DNA of 64,000 nucleotides, from the NCBI GenBank assembly GCA_009760855.2, contig WPIO01000010.1, forward strand, positions 6,452,001-6,516,000, given 5' to 3'. The position numbers were made by a program, and so were the translations under genes. The notes under the pieces are model-generated. The model had not been told where the DNA came from. It ran no database searches and saw only the letters and a list, made by a program, of their open reading frames with translations. The stretch is from Cristatella mucedo (lineage: Eukaryota; Bryozoa; Phylactolaemata; Cristatellidae). Below, piece after piece: positions 9,529 through 20,967 of the stretch. Numbering within the stretch: the first letter of the stretch is position 1; each line of letters opens with the position of its first letter.

Positions 9529-10429
9529 ACTCGAGTGCTTGCTTGATCTATAAAGAGTTTACACAGACATTTACTCGATCGGACCTGCGTGACTGGTGGC
9601 TGACAACCAATCCTGTCAGACGCTCGACGTGCAGTGCGTAGTGATGCTGCTCGAATAGTGCGATCGGACTGAGCTAACAGACGGGCGAGCTGGGTGACGA
9701 TATAGTGCTCCGAGAGAAAGAACGCTCGCTCGCAGCCGCTCCTTTGAGCGAAACGTAAAGCTCGACTCGCTTTCGCACTAACATAAGCGACGGCAGATCT
9801 CGCGCGCCCTTGCGAAGCACTGTCCCCCTGGCGCGTCTCCGTCGGGCGGCAGCAAGCGTTAGGGGGCGGGACGACGCTGCGGGTCTGCCTGCCTGCCTAC
9901 CTGGCTGCCGTACTCGCCTATCGCTACGCCCAGACGTGGAGGGCGCATGCACGCGCTGCCCAAAGCCGCATTTCGCGCTTCACATATGCAATGGGGATTG
10001 AGCCCATGGCCTCCATCTTCTAATACATTTACGCTGACTTCGGTCGTTTAAGATGAGCACCTTAAACCCGTGGGCCAAACCAGGGCGACCACAATGAAAC
10101 GAAGCGCCAGCCACTCAAGCTGGTTCGCCCAGGTGCCCTCGTGCCAAGCGCGTTTGATCTCGTGCTAAGTGTGTTGTTCTAACGCAATTATTCGATTAAT
10201 CTATTCTAATGTAGTAATATTTCTTAGAAATTATATACTACGTCATACTTATGTAATGCTACGATACGGTTTGAACTAACTATCATTTTAAGATAATATC
10301 ATATACCAAACTATAAAATATTGCAATTTAATAAGTTCATGATGTATCATAATATGATATACAATGTAATACAGTCTTTTATTGCATAATACGCAGTAAT
10401 ACACTGTGTTAATACCGTAGGTACTTGCT
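9529..10429. other. No recognised gene; GC-rich then AT-rich
   Basis: 9600-10190 is GC-rich, 10190-10430 strongly AT-rich, with a sharp change. A minus-strand Arg/Ser-rich frame (9674-9952) has no recognisable domain and looks like a product of composition. Confidence 0.4.
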
Positions 10430-10975
10430 ATAATACTAATAATAATACACTTGATAAAGTGCCCTCAAAGAATTCGATCTCTTTCTAGACGCTTTACATA
10501 TGCTGCCAAAAGTAACGCGATTGAATCGTGAGTAATATCACGCTTGATAAACAACATGAATAACATGGTTACGGATGACATGCGTAGGGTCAGCATGCAA
10601 GTATTTTTAGTGGCAGCATGCACAGTGTCAGCAAGCATAGGCACATTGAGGACGAATCACAGGGACCTAATAAATTCTGTCCTAAATAGGAGTGTTTGTA
10701 AGTTCTTTTTAAATGTGGTCAAGTCAAGGAATGTTTCGACTCATTTCGGGAGTTTACTTCCATTTCAAGTTCCAAGTCGGGAGTTCAAGTTCCAGGCTTT
10801 GGGACCATACGAGCCAAGTGCACGGTCTCTAAAGGAGTTAACGTTTTTAAGAAGTTCGAATAAAACGTTAGATTCCTAAAAGTAGGCTAAACAATGCTTG
10901 GATCTGAGAGATGTCTGGAGCCAAGGAATGAAGTGACCTAAAAGTGAGCGACAAAACCACGAATTTAATAATTTA
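10430..10975 (-). repeat. LINE-B 3' end
   Basis: Minus-strand copy with the ATT tail (AATAATACACTTGATAAAG on the plus strand), the terminal hairpin block, the 3' UTR with repeated TGCATG...TGTCA elements, and the last coding part (a decayed SLPTC/frame block) up to the GGAGCC block at 10920. Short insertions and decay throughout; no coding potential. Confidence 0.75.
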
Positions 10976-11362
10976 AGTAATTAACTATAAGAACACATAC
11001 ATGCGATATATAGTAAAACATAGTAAATGCACCCCATAGTTATTTCAATAGCACTAACAAAATACTAAATAGTAATAAAATAACTAAACATTGCTAAAAT
11101 CTTGTTGAGCAAAGTTCAGTGGACAGTTGCCATTGTCGCACGCGGTGAGCTGTCGGCGCGGCGACGGCTCGTGATGGAAGCCTGTGCGGAGATTTTGGGT
11201 TCAACTTCAAGCCTGTCCATGGCTCTCACGTCAGAGCTCGTGGCCGCAGACGCATTTCAAGTTCTCAGGCCGCCGGCATTTTTTGCCGACAAGCCTGTAG
11301 TTTGACATTCTTTCAGCGGCAGGTACGCGATACCATACAAGACACCGAAGCGGGCTCAAAGA

Positions 11363-13390
11363 CACTTATTCACACGGACGCCGCCACGGGCCAGTACGCG
11401 ACTGCTCGCTCGGCGTTCTCGACCTCACTCCCCGGCCATTGCTGCCCATTACTTTTAGACCACTGGCACAAATCAAAACAGCCCATAATCCAACGACAGG
11501 GTCATAATCTCAAAATAGCCACAAGGCCACCGCCGTCTACAGCTGCTTCACCGCCGCCGCCGCGGTGGCCCTGTCGATGTCTCGGTCCTTGGTCAGACCA
11601 ATCCCTGTGGGCTATTCCGTCGGGCCACTCCTTTGCATTTCAAAAATGTGTCCTATACAGCTGCTGTCATGCTGTCCAGCACTCCTCGCTGCTCGTGGAT
11701 ACCACGGGACTCAGCGTGAACGAGTCGCTCCTTCGAGTTGCCCCTTCTCACCATGGCAAATCAGCTCGTTGCTACTTAATACTGTCCCTCCATAATGCAC
11801 GTACATAATCTCCCGCACGTTCTGGCTTCTGCATCTAGCTTTTTGACGGCCACGCCTAGCTGCTAATCGCTGGCTTACAGCCACCATTAGGAGCAGCCAC
11901 AATTGGGAGTACGGTCGCAACCAAGTCACTGCTTATGGAGGCTTCCATGAAGCGGCTCACAGACGCTCATTCAAACAGACGCCGCGAAGTGGCCTGTACG
12001 CGACTGTTCGTCCGGCGTCCTCGACCTCACTCCCCGGGCCATTGCCGCCCATTGACGGCCATGCCTAGCTGCTTATCGTTGGCTTGCAACCACCATTAGG
12101 AGCAGCCACAATTGGGAGTACGGTCGCAACCAAGTCACTGCTAATGGAGGCTTCCATCAACTGGGCAACAGCCATTGCCCCGAGCAGGTGGCTGCACCAC
12201 CGGTATGTCTGGCTCCTGCACGACCTTTCAGGACGCATGCTGAGCTCTACGCGCAAACCGCGTGCATTCGCAGATGAAATAAAGAGCTAAGCCAACATCA
12301 ATGTTCGCCTGAACTTCCTGGTGTCCACATTCTCCTCGTGCGTCACAGCTCGCTAGAACCGCCCTTTGACATGTGACAGCTCTCTCATAGCTCTCCTGGG
12401 CACGAACAATATCTGTCACAAGACCAAGTGTGGACATTCAGCAATCTAGGGCTTCGTATCCGCTGCGTTTCTGGTCATCTAGCATTGGCTGACATCCTGC
12501 GATAGCTGGTAAGTTTTTACCTGGCGGCATCGAGCACTTCTCGAGTGCTGACTAACGAAGCCCCATAGAATAGGCCGCCCTAAAGCCGTGCCGGCTATCG
12601 AGCAACCAGCGAGACTGCACTGAGGCTAAATGCAAGGGGGTGAGCTGCAACATGAACAGGCCGCACGTATCGACTCAGCAAGTCATTTGCTGCCTAAATT
12701 CAATGGCGGCATTAGTGCAGGGTCACGCCAACGGTGACCCATCGGCGGCCGGCGGCCTTTTTCCTTAAAGCGTTGAACAAGCCATGCCACCCACTCCGCC
12801 TAGTCTCGCTTGCTTCGCAAATGCCTGTGTACAGGATCAACTCACAAATAGGAACACGGTGAGTAATAAATGTCTCGAATTTTCTCATCGACTTTGAAAG
12901 CTAGTATTGCCATCGAGAAAGCAGTAGCACTTTAAAACCCACGACCCTGATCATAAAGAGTCGGTTCATGATGCGACCTCGTTTAGCCGCCATTGGCCAT
13001 TAACAGGATGGTGATCTAGTTTTCCGAGTTCAATTGAAGGCTGTTCGTGAAATGCGAGCCGAATGCAACAGGTTTTAATCCGTAGTTGAAATTGCCCGAC
13101 AGGATATTTTTGTAACACTGCAATTGACCATCCTCCTTTTTCCTCATGTAGTGGTTTTCGTATTGACACAGGGACGATTAGGCATACATCATAACTCTGT
13201 AACTCCTCAAAGCCGAGGATAATAAGTGTATGTCACGCTGGAATGTTCCACGGGTAACTTTGTCATGGTGTAATCGGCCTTTTCTGTAAGCAGACGATAG
13301 CCAATCGATTTCATCTTTAGCAGATAAGAAAGAGCGTGAAGCGAAAGCTGAGTCGCTGGCCACCGACGCCTCCTCCCCGGTGCTTCCAGC
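11363..13390. repeat. Dispersed repeat family C, copy 1
   Basis: A stretch of about 1.8-2 kb with a second copy in the same orientation at 48190-49690. Shared blocks in order include ATTCGCAGATGAAATAAAGAGCTA/AATTACAGAGCTAGGCC-type, TGTCTCGAATTTTCTCAT, GATTGAAGGC..GTTCGTGAAA and TTTCGTATTGA.ACAGGGAC. No gene or terminal structure could be recognised on either strand. It may be an internal part of an LTR element or a non-autonomous transposon. Confidence 0.65.
11844..12165. repeat. 210-bp offset tandem duplication inside family C
   Basis: GACGGCC..GCCTAGCTGCT and the following 105 bp (with CACAATTGGGAGTACGGTCG) occur at 11844 and 12054. The spacer itself (GACGCCGC..GTACGCGACTG) repeats 11378-11450. 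The second unit therefore looks like a shortened duplicate of 11363-11960 with a deletion. Confidence 0.75.
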
Positions 13391-13829
13391 TGTCGCGATT
13401 GAATAACTTACAAAGTTGGCTAATAATATTTCCTGAATCGATAGAGAAACGCACTAACTAGGAGGAAAGTCTGAATCTATGTGGAGTAATGTTGCTAGTG
13501 TAAACCCAGCTTAAGACAGTGGCTTGCATTGATTCTTACTGGCTAATTATATGCTTTCGGACCGTGATAAGTCGAAAAAAATTGGATTTTTGCATCCGTT
13601 TGAAGTTTTCTATATTTTGCATAAAAATGATTTAACAGGCCCTAACACTGCAAATTAATAGTTATCATTCGGACAAAAATGTATAATCGCGATAACGTAC
13701 ATCATCCCGTTTTATATATACCCACCTTCGATTTTACTATGCATGTTTGTTTGAATGTCGTCGCATGCTCAGCAGCACACTGCGAGGGTCTCTCATAATT
13801 ATACCAGTCAACGAAGCAAATTGATTGGT
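13391..13829. other. No recognised feature
   Basis: AT-rich. No frame or repeat match. Confidence 0.4.
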
Positions 13830-14445
13830 CAAAATTAGAATAAACTCTCTATCTTCAGCGTCGCAGTTGCCCCATCACACAACTTCTCGCCACCCTGCAA
13901 TGACGCCCAGTCAAGCAAAGCATCGACTTCAAGGTTTTGTCACTCACTTTTTGGTTTCTTCATTTTCTGGAGCCACCATACCTATCAAAACTACTCCCCC
14001 ATAAGGCTAGACATTGTACCGCCTGCTTTTCTTAATCAAATTGTTTACCTACATCTTGTACGAATGTCGAATCTTTCGAGACCATGCCTTTAGCTCGCAT
14101 GCTCCTAAAGCCTGGAACTCGCCCAAACCTGTGTCACGACATCTCCTGATTTGTCCACATTTAAAAATAAACTATTAATGCATATATTTATGACAGCATT
14201 TAGTGGGTCACTGAAATTTGTCCTTTATTTGTTTATGCGTGCTGACATTAAGCATACTGCGACTAACCATGCTTGCATGCTGACCCTCTGCATGTGTCCA
14301 CTAACCTTGTTATTCTTTTCGTGTATTTATTATGCTACAACTAATCATTCGATCGTGCTCCATTTGCAGCAATGTAAAGTGCCTAGAAAGAGGTTGAGTT
14401 ATATAAAGGCCCGATATCAAGTGTATTATTATTGTTATCTTTAAA
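13830..14445 (+). repeat. LINE-B 3' third, 5'-truncated
   Basis: One of the longest LINE-B copies here. It covers the C-terminal coding region with several stops, then the 3' UTR and the terminal hairpin (GTGCCTAGAAAGAGGTTGAG) and an ATT tail. The open frame 14151-14444 is the 3' UTR read by chance. CR1/L2-like by its LWNSLP-type C-terminal end, seen better in other copies, and its hairpin plus ATT tail. Confidence 0.75.
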
Positions 14446-15177
14446 GATGGCTCCTCATCGCTGCACAATGATTACACAACTCTGCTGCACCCACAAGTGC
14501 GAAAAGATTAGGGAGAGTCTGTACTTGCACAAAAGCGGCCTATGTGTGGCCCACTTGACTGGCTAACAAGACTTTCAAAAAACACCGTAATCTCAGAGCG
14601 ACAAACACGGCTCTTTCGAAAGCTTCCACAATCTGAGAGCAAAAACTATTACTGGCCACCCACTCGATAAAACTATGGGACAAGGTTGTATGTCGCTTGA
14701 TGCTCTTTTGTCATCAAACCCTGAGGAAGAACTCAGCCGACTGTTTTGCAGGAGTCCGCATTGCATTATTCTTTTCTTTTCTCTACAATTTATACAGAAT
14801 ATCTTCTTCTCTTTTTGTCTGTCAAATCATTTCATCTGATCTTTTTAGGCTAACACCGGCTACTAATCCTTCTCCTTGTTCTTCACTCAAAAGAACGAAG
14901 AGAAACTCAAAGCCCATGGGGAACCCTATTTTTCCTTTGCAAGTGCTATCTCGCAAAGGCGGTCATGATATTTTAAAAGCTATTGATTTAAAAATGTTTC
15001 TTGTCGTGTTTTAACATTCCTACTTTCTTACTTTCTCGTGCAGTTGCCCCGGGTATTTACAACTGCCATCTACTAGTGCTCACTGCATAGCGGTCAGTAG
15101 TATGCAGGACATGAAGGCTGTGCAATTTATCGCTTACTACAAAGATTTTAGAGCAGGTTTCTGTTGATTAAACAATC
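14446..15177. other. No recognised feature
   Basis: A 105-residue plus-strand frame (14697-15014) has no recognisable domain and no repeat partner here. I do not call it a gene. Confidence 0.4.
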
Positions 15178-15345
15178 TTAGTTATTCAACAGCCTGATTT
15201 ATATAGCAGCAAAGAGCGTTTTCGGCTATCACCACAGCTTGCAGTTGCAATAAAGGGTCGCCAAACTGCACGATTCAAACCACAGACCTCAGTGGTCGCG
15301 AATACCAAGCACCGTAACTCCTGGCTAATCACAATACGCTCTGCA
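15178..15345 (-). mobile_element. SINE1, diverged
   Basis: Minus-strand SINE1 with the tail (GATTAAACAATC), the GGCTATCACCAC...GCTTGCAGT body and a mutated B box. It is part of a 180-bp tandem duplication. Confidence 0.65.
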
Positions 15346-15585
15346 GTTTCTGACTCACACTGACTGGATGGCTATTTACTGTGGCGTCGAGGTTGGATTG
15401 CCGTTCGGTGTGTCGGTCATTAGTCAGACCTATCCCTAAGGGCTATTCATGATTCGAACCCAAAAACTCAGTGGTCACGAAGACCAAGCACCTTACCGCC
15501 TGGGCAATCAAGATAGGCTATGCAGTTTCTGACACACACTGACTGGACGGCTGTTTATGGTGGCGTCGAGGTTTGATTACCTATA
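15269..15585. repeat. 180-bp tandem duplication including a SINE1 head
   Basis: The block from GATTCAAACC through CAGTTTCTGACTCACACTGA to GGCGTCGAGGTT at 15269-15405 returns at 15449-15585 with a few changes. The second unit holds only the tRNA-like head of SINE1 plus flank, so the duplication came after the SINE insertion. Confidence 0.8.
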
Positions 15586-15916
15586 CCACTCCTTGACTCA
15601 TACAGCTTGCAGCAACTTGAACGGTATGTTCATGCTGCATGGGAGTGGGCTATGCCGCCCGTTGGTGGGAGCATTTTTGTTAAATGATGTATGTGTGGGG
15701 ACAGTTCCGATAAGGTGAGAGAGGGTAAGATGGGCTAACAGTCTTGAGCTTTTTCTATCTAGTTCCTTGTCGAGTAAAAACAGACTTTTGGTTCCAGTGG
15801 TTAGCCGACAATACGCTTCGTCCAGCTGCGAATAAAACGGTTGGTACATGCCGTACCTATATGGCAGCTTCGTCTACTTAAAACTTGAAACCGCATAGTA
15901 GCTACTGTGCTTCCTT
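15586..15916. other. No recognised feature
   Basis: An 83-residue minus-strand frame (15598-15849) has no domain I recognise. Confidence 0.35.
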
Positions 15917-18900
15917 ATGTATCTCCGTCAGTAACTCCACAAAGTCATAAAGACCATGTGGGTGTTACGCAGGATAGTTTTGTATAGCGCACTCACAGCC
16001 TAAGAGGCTTTCGGTACACATTCGGTAGCCAACAGACTTCGTCTTACGCAATAGAGAGAAAATGGGAAGCATAGCAGAGTTAGGAGAGCAGTTGAGGTAG
16101 TGAGTAGCATAGAAGTAGCAGTTCAGGACCGCTGAAAAAGATGTGCCATAGTCGGCAGTTTGAGAGTAGATGTCGTTGCGTAAGAATTGTGGAAGCGAGT
16201 TCCACAGTCTAGGACCTGCAGAGCAAAAGCTTCTGTCGCCAACTGTCTTTGAGCGGAGGAATGTGACAGCTAATTTATTGTCCACACAGGACCTGAGGGC
16301 GCAAACAGGCTAAAATTGATGCAACAGTTCAGCTAGGTATGAAGGAGCCAAGCCGTGGCGGGCCTTGTGGGTCAGCGTAAGAACTTTGCTCTGTATCCTT
16401 TGCTCAACCGGCAACCATCCTAGCTCTTCCAGCAAAGGTGACACGTGCTCAAACCGCTGGGACTTAAAGACCAGCCTTGCAGCCATATTCATAGTCCGCT
16501 GTAGTGGCACAATAGCTTTCTTTGGTAGCCCAGCCAAGAGGGAATTACAATAATCAAGCCGAGACAGAACTAAAGAGTTGTGTTAATTTTTTTACAAGCC
16601 ACTGTGGGAGACAGCTTCTAATCTTGGATAGGGATCGGATGTGATGGCTAGCTGTAGAGGCAGTCTTCTGAATGAAGCTTTTGAAATTGAGGCAGCTGTC
16701 TAACACGACACCTAGATTACGACCACGTGGTGAAGGTCGCACAATAGCATCACCTATTAGAACAGCAAAGCTTTTTAATTCAGCCACACGCTTAGGGTGT
16801 CCAATGAGAAGCAGTTCGGTTTTATCGTCATTTAATTTTTAGGAAGTTTTCCGACATCCAGGAACGAATATCGGCAAGGCAAGCATTCAGTTTCTCAATT
16901 TCAGCAGCTGATTCCGACATTTTAAATGACAAATACAACTGAGTATCGTCAGCATAGAAGTGATATCCTATTCCATGGGCCTTAATCACTTTTCCCAGGG
17001 GTTGCGTATAAATGGAAAACAGCAAGGGACCAAGTACAGACCCTTGAGGGACTCCACAGGTGACCCTTCTCATGTCTGAGACCTGACCCCCACACGACAC
17101 GGATTGAACACGATCAGACAAGTATGATTTAAACCACGCCAGTGCTTCGTCTGCCAGACCGATCGTCGTTCTCAATCGTTCAAGCAGAACTTCGTGATCA
17201 ATGGTGTCGAAGGCAGCAGACAGATCTAGCAGGGCTAAGGCAGTGACGTTCCCGTCGTCGTTGCCACGTACAATGTCATTGTTAACACGGAGGAGAGCAG
17301 TTTCAGTAGAGTGCTGCCTCTTGAAACCTGATTGAAATGTGTCTGACATTCCATTATTTTCAATATGTTCAACTAGCTGCTTAGCAACAATTTTTTCAAG
17401 AATCTTTGATAAGAACGGAAAAAGGGAAACTGAACGATAGTTTGCTAGGACCTCTGGGTCGAATCCAGGCTTTTTAAGAATAGCTCTAACGATTGCCGAT
17501 TTGAAGGACTTGGGGACGACCCCTTTTCCCGAAGAAGCATTACAAATCTTGGTTATGGCCGGGCTGATTTGGTCAGCAAGTGAAGACCACAGAGATGAAG
17601 GTATAGGGTCTTCAGGAGACGAGCTCTTTTTGCTAGACCTTATTAGGGCAGCCACAGCACAGGGAGAAACATCGGAGAACCTTTTAAGAAAGGTCACAGG
17701 TTGAGGAACGGCGATTGCTTTGGTCGGAGGGGGCTTAATGGAGGCACGAATGTGCACCATTTTTTCAGTAAAGAAGGCTGAAAACTATTCGGCTGAGCCC
17801 TTAATATCTGGGGAGTCAGACCTGGCAGCATTGGCCAGTAAATGGTTTACTGTCTTTTAAATCTGTTTAGTGTCCGACTGGCAGGAATTCAGTTTTCTAA
17901 TGAAGAAAGAAGCCCTGGCTTTTTTAAGCTTTCGGGTGTAAACTCGAAGGAAGTCTTTAAAATTGACTAGGTAAGCCTCAGACCCCGATTTCTTGAAACG
18001 ACGTTCCATCCTGGGGTTAACACGGCTTATCTTAAGGAGTTTTTTGTATATTGAAAAGACTCTCGACGATGTTGAACACGGATAGAGTGAATGGGAGCAT
18101 GCTTGTCAAGAGCTCTCCTGAGTGTCATGTTCATCGCATCAGTGAGGGTATCGAGGCTGCCAGTCGAGTCTGAATGCAGATCAAGAAGACCTGCATCACA
18201 AACAGAATTCAAAAACTCGTATCTGTCAATGCTTTGTAAGTTACGTCGTTTGGCAAATTCGACATTACCCTGCACGTACGAAGGAGAAGGAACAGTAAAC
18301 GAGACCGAACGATCTGAGAGGGTCAGAGGGCACACCACAAAGTCAGTGGGGAGAACATGCTTAGTGATCACGAGATCTAGAATGTGGCCACCGACGTGGG
18401 TGTTATGAATAACGTGTTGGGCCAATCAAAAATACTCCAGACAGTCAAGAAATTAGAGGACCTGGCTGTTGCTAGGGTTGTCAACATGAATATTGAAGTC
18501 TCCTACAATCAGTAACGGCCTGTCACACACAAATATTTTAGCGAGGAACTCTGAAAACTCCTCTATAAACAAGTTTAGACAGCCAGAAGGAGGCCGGTAT
18601 ATCACAACGGTGAGAGCCATTGTCTTTGATGAAGACCTGATAGCAACCGATTCAAACGATGACCCATGCGAGAAACTGCACATTTTATAGCCACACGATT
18701 CGCGAACAACAATTGCAACCCCGCCACCAACCTTGTCAGAACGCATGGACTGATAGAATGAGAACCCGGGTGGGGTGGTCTCGGAAATACAGCTACTGGA
18801 AGAAGGCGTCATCCAGGTTTCGGTAAGCAGAAATGCATCTAGCTTCTCCTGGACCATCTGATCACGGATAAGTAACCCCTTGGTTTTTAGCGAGCGAACA

Positions 18901-19393
18901 TTTAGTAGGCGGAATTTAAGAGGCTGTCCAACAACTGGGCGACGGCGATGAAGTGGCTCGTATTCTCTACCGTTTGCGTCCGGCCTGGCGGACGCTGGCT
19001 CTTCGAATTTGAATTGGACCTTGGTAACGGCCGTGGGACGACGTTTCACAACGTGCTGCGCTACAGCGGGTGGGCTACTATCGCAGCAAGTACTATTTAG
19101 TGCTTTAAACTTACGAGTCGTAGGTTTGATAGCCGAGCTGATGGTGGGGCGAACGCAGGATGCAGGTAGGTTCTCACTGACCCGCCGGAGAAGGCCCGCA
19201 CGTAGGTATAGACTAATGGCGACATCGCATCTTATGCTAAGCAGGTCCTGTTTTGTGTAGCATATCCGAGGACAGCTCATAAATAGTCACAGCGAAGATA
19301 GCAGCGGAATACCCGAAGGTATTACGGAGAAATCGAGTAAAGGTCCACACCACGCTAGGAGTCGCCCGAGGCCGCTCTTTAGCGCGGGGAGGA
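15917..19393 (-). mobile_element. LINE-A copy 1 (CR1/L2-like non-LTR retrotransposon), near full length
   Basis: Matches LINE-A copy 2 (39061-42820) over its whole length. Both start at the same base (CCTCCCCGCGCTAAAGAGCG), which suggests a true 5' end. One ORF region with an N-terminal part of about 120 residues, APE-type endonuclease and RT. The 3' end is a short GGAGTTACTGACGGAGATACAT. CATAAG occurs at both flanks and may be a target duplication. About 3.5 kb, short for the clade. Coding frames are broken. Confidence 0.85.
15965..19280 (-). pseudogene. LINE-A endonuclease / reverse transcriptase, copy 1
   Basis: Pieces in order on the minus strand: 19280-18453 (start MSCPRICYTKQDLLS; endonuclease motifs LLNVRSL, LLTETWM, VIYRPPSG, LLIVGDFNIHVDN), 18425-18027 (endonuclease end, where LSDRS replaces the usual SDH), 17760-16828 (RT: RSVSLFPFLSKILEKIV, LLDLSAAFDTIDH, GVPQGSVLGPLLFSIY, FYADDTQLY with catalytic ADD), 16787-16554, 16537-16310 and 16285-15965 (C-terminal region with RLWNSLPQFLR). 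The family nicks DNA and primes cDNA synthesis at the target. Breaks: a stop at 18452-18426, a one-base deletion near 18045, an in-frame TAA near 17860, and a one-base insertion near 16582. The last two are also in copy 2. Confidence 0.88.
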
Positions 19394-19714
19394 ATCTTAT
19401 GACTCGCTGGATGCCTCCAAACAGGCAGGGCAATTAAGACTAGGTAATTATTTTTATATCTCGGTTGCATTTGCGTGAGACATTAAGTACGGTCACAACA
19501 ATGTGGAAACAGCTGCACTCATTGCCAAATTGTGTTTGCAGCGTTGGTACCCGAGGCTCATCTTACGGATCAACTGCACTTATACGTGAGCTGGGCTACA
19601 CGGCTTCAGTTCGAATGAAACTAATGACGTCTTCTGAACTTAACGAAAGTTGTCTTTGACAAGCAGGTCTTTAACTCGCAGCCCAAAGCGGTCAACTCAG
19701 AGATCATTAAACTG
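19394..19714. other. No recognised feature
   Basis: No frame or repeat match. Confidence 0.35.
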
Positions 19715-19850
19715 CTTCATATGTGTAGTGGCAGAAGAGCCTTTGAGGCCATTACAACAGCTCACAGTGACAATAAAGTACCAACCACCACAGGACTCTA
19801 CCACATGAGACCTGCGACCTACGATCTACAACCTGGGTCATGAAAAGCTA
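19715..19850 (-). mobile_element. SINE1, strongly diverged
   Basis: AGTGGCAGAAGAGCCTTTGAGG, GCTCACAGTGACAATAAAG and a decayed box region are in SINE1 order. Old copy. Confidence 0.5.
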
Positions 19851-20774
19851 GAACTTTACTTCTGGCTCAGCCCTAGATGCGGTCTGAAGCACTCTCCGAT
19901 GATCCTTACAAAGCCCTCGCAATGGTCTTTGTTTTGTGTTTGTACTTTCATTAGGCCAATTAGCTATATTTAAATTGATCACATTTACTACTTCACAAAA
20001 ACTGAAATAAGAAATTGACTGGCTTTTTATATACGTTGGAACTAGGTTAGAGCCACCCGACTTGGTTTGAGCCCAGAGGTGAAGCCAAAGGAGGCCACTT
20101 GGGCAGTTGTGCCCGGTGTCTGCGAAAGGCGATCCTGCAGTCATGCTGGCAGAGTCCGGTCGAGCCGAGGCCGGCTTTGATATACTATGCAAATCGGTGT
20201 GACCTATTCTGACACTGCCGCAGGCAGCAACCAATTCCGAGCATACGTTCAGGGTAATGCAACTTATTATTAAACGCACAGTCGCACGACGACTGGTGCA
20301 GACTATGCCAACGAGGCCACAGTTTTGTGGATACGAGTCATCCGAGGAGCCTGTTAAGCACGGGGTGTGACAGGATTCTGCAGTTGGTTCGCCCTTATTT
20401 TGGCAGTGTATTCTCTCACGCTTACAGAGTTAATTGTCAAGCAAAGTCTAGGCTTCATTTATATGCCGGTGGCACGTGGCTTTTCTTGTGCTTTCTTTCC
20501 TTCCTGCGTTGCAGCAAGTGAAGTTCTCTTAACTCCCTTGATGCATTCATTTTGGACATTTGCACTTGGATGGAAGCAACCATTAAATAACTTCGATGAC
20601 GATGAAAACAGCCTTATAGTTTTTTTAAAGCTATTGTTGGTTATGTATTAGAGAAAATATACCTCTAAATGGGCTCATCCAGCATTTCTCCTGCAGTCTC
20701 ATAGCGAAATCACGGTTTCCTTTTCTAAATTGAACTTTCACTAAACGACCTTGATAGTAAAACGGTCAAGTCTG
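19851..20774. other. No recognised feature
   Basis: Frames such as 19848-20279 (minus) and 20367-20651 (plus) show no domains and no repeats in the window. Confidence 0.35.
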
Positions 20775-20967
20775 ACCTATGCAGTAAGGTGCTGATTTTG
20801 GTGCAACACTCTGCAGCTAGGCTTGTCTGTCGCGAGCTTCGTTTGACACATTACAACACTTCTCGCCGACCTGTACTGGCTCCCAAACAAATAACCAATC
20901 GTCTTCATGGTTAGGTCGCTCACGTGAATGTCATTTATTCTTTGGCCCAGCCTAACTATCAGATATA
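20775..20967 (+). repeat. LINE-B internal fragment, cut by Tc1 element
   Basis: Matches the RT C-terminal segment of LINE-B (CTCTGCAGCTAGGCTTGTCT, CTTCTCGCCGACCTGTACTG) up to the AGATATA just before the Tc1 end. Confidence 0.65.

Noticed and set aside
14151-14444. 97-residue membrane-like protein
   Set aside because: It is the 3' UTR of LINE-B read in one frame; other copies of the same sequence do not keep it open.
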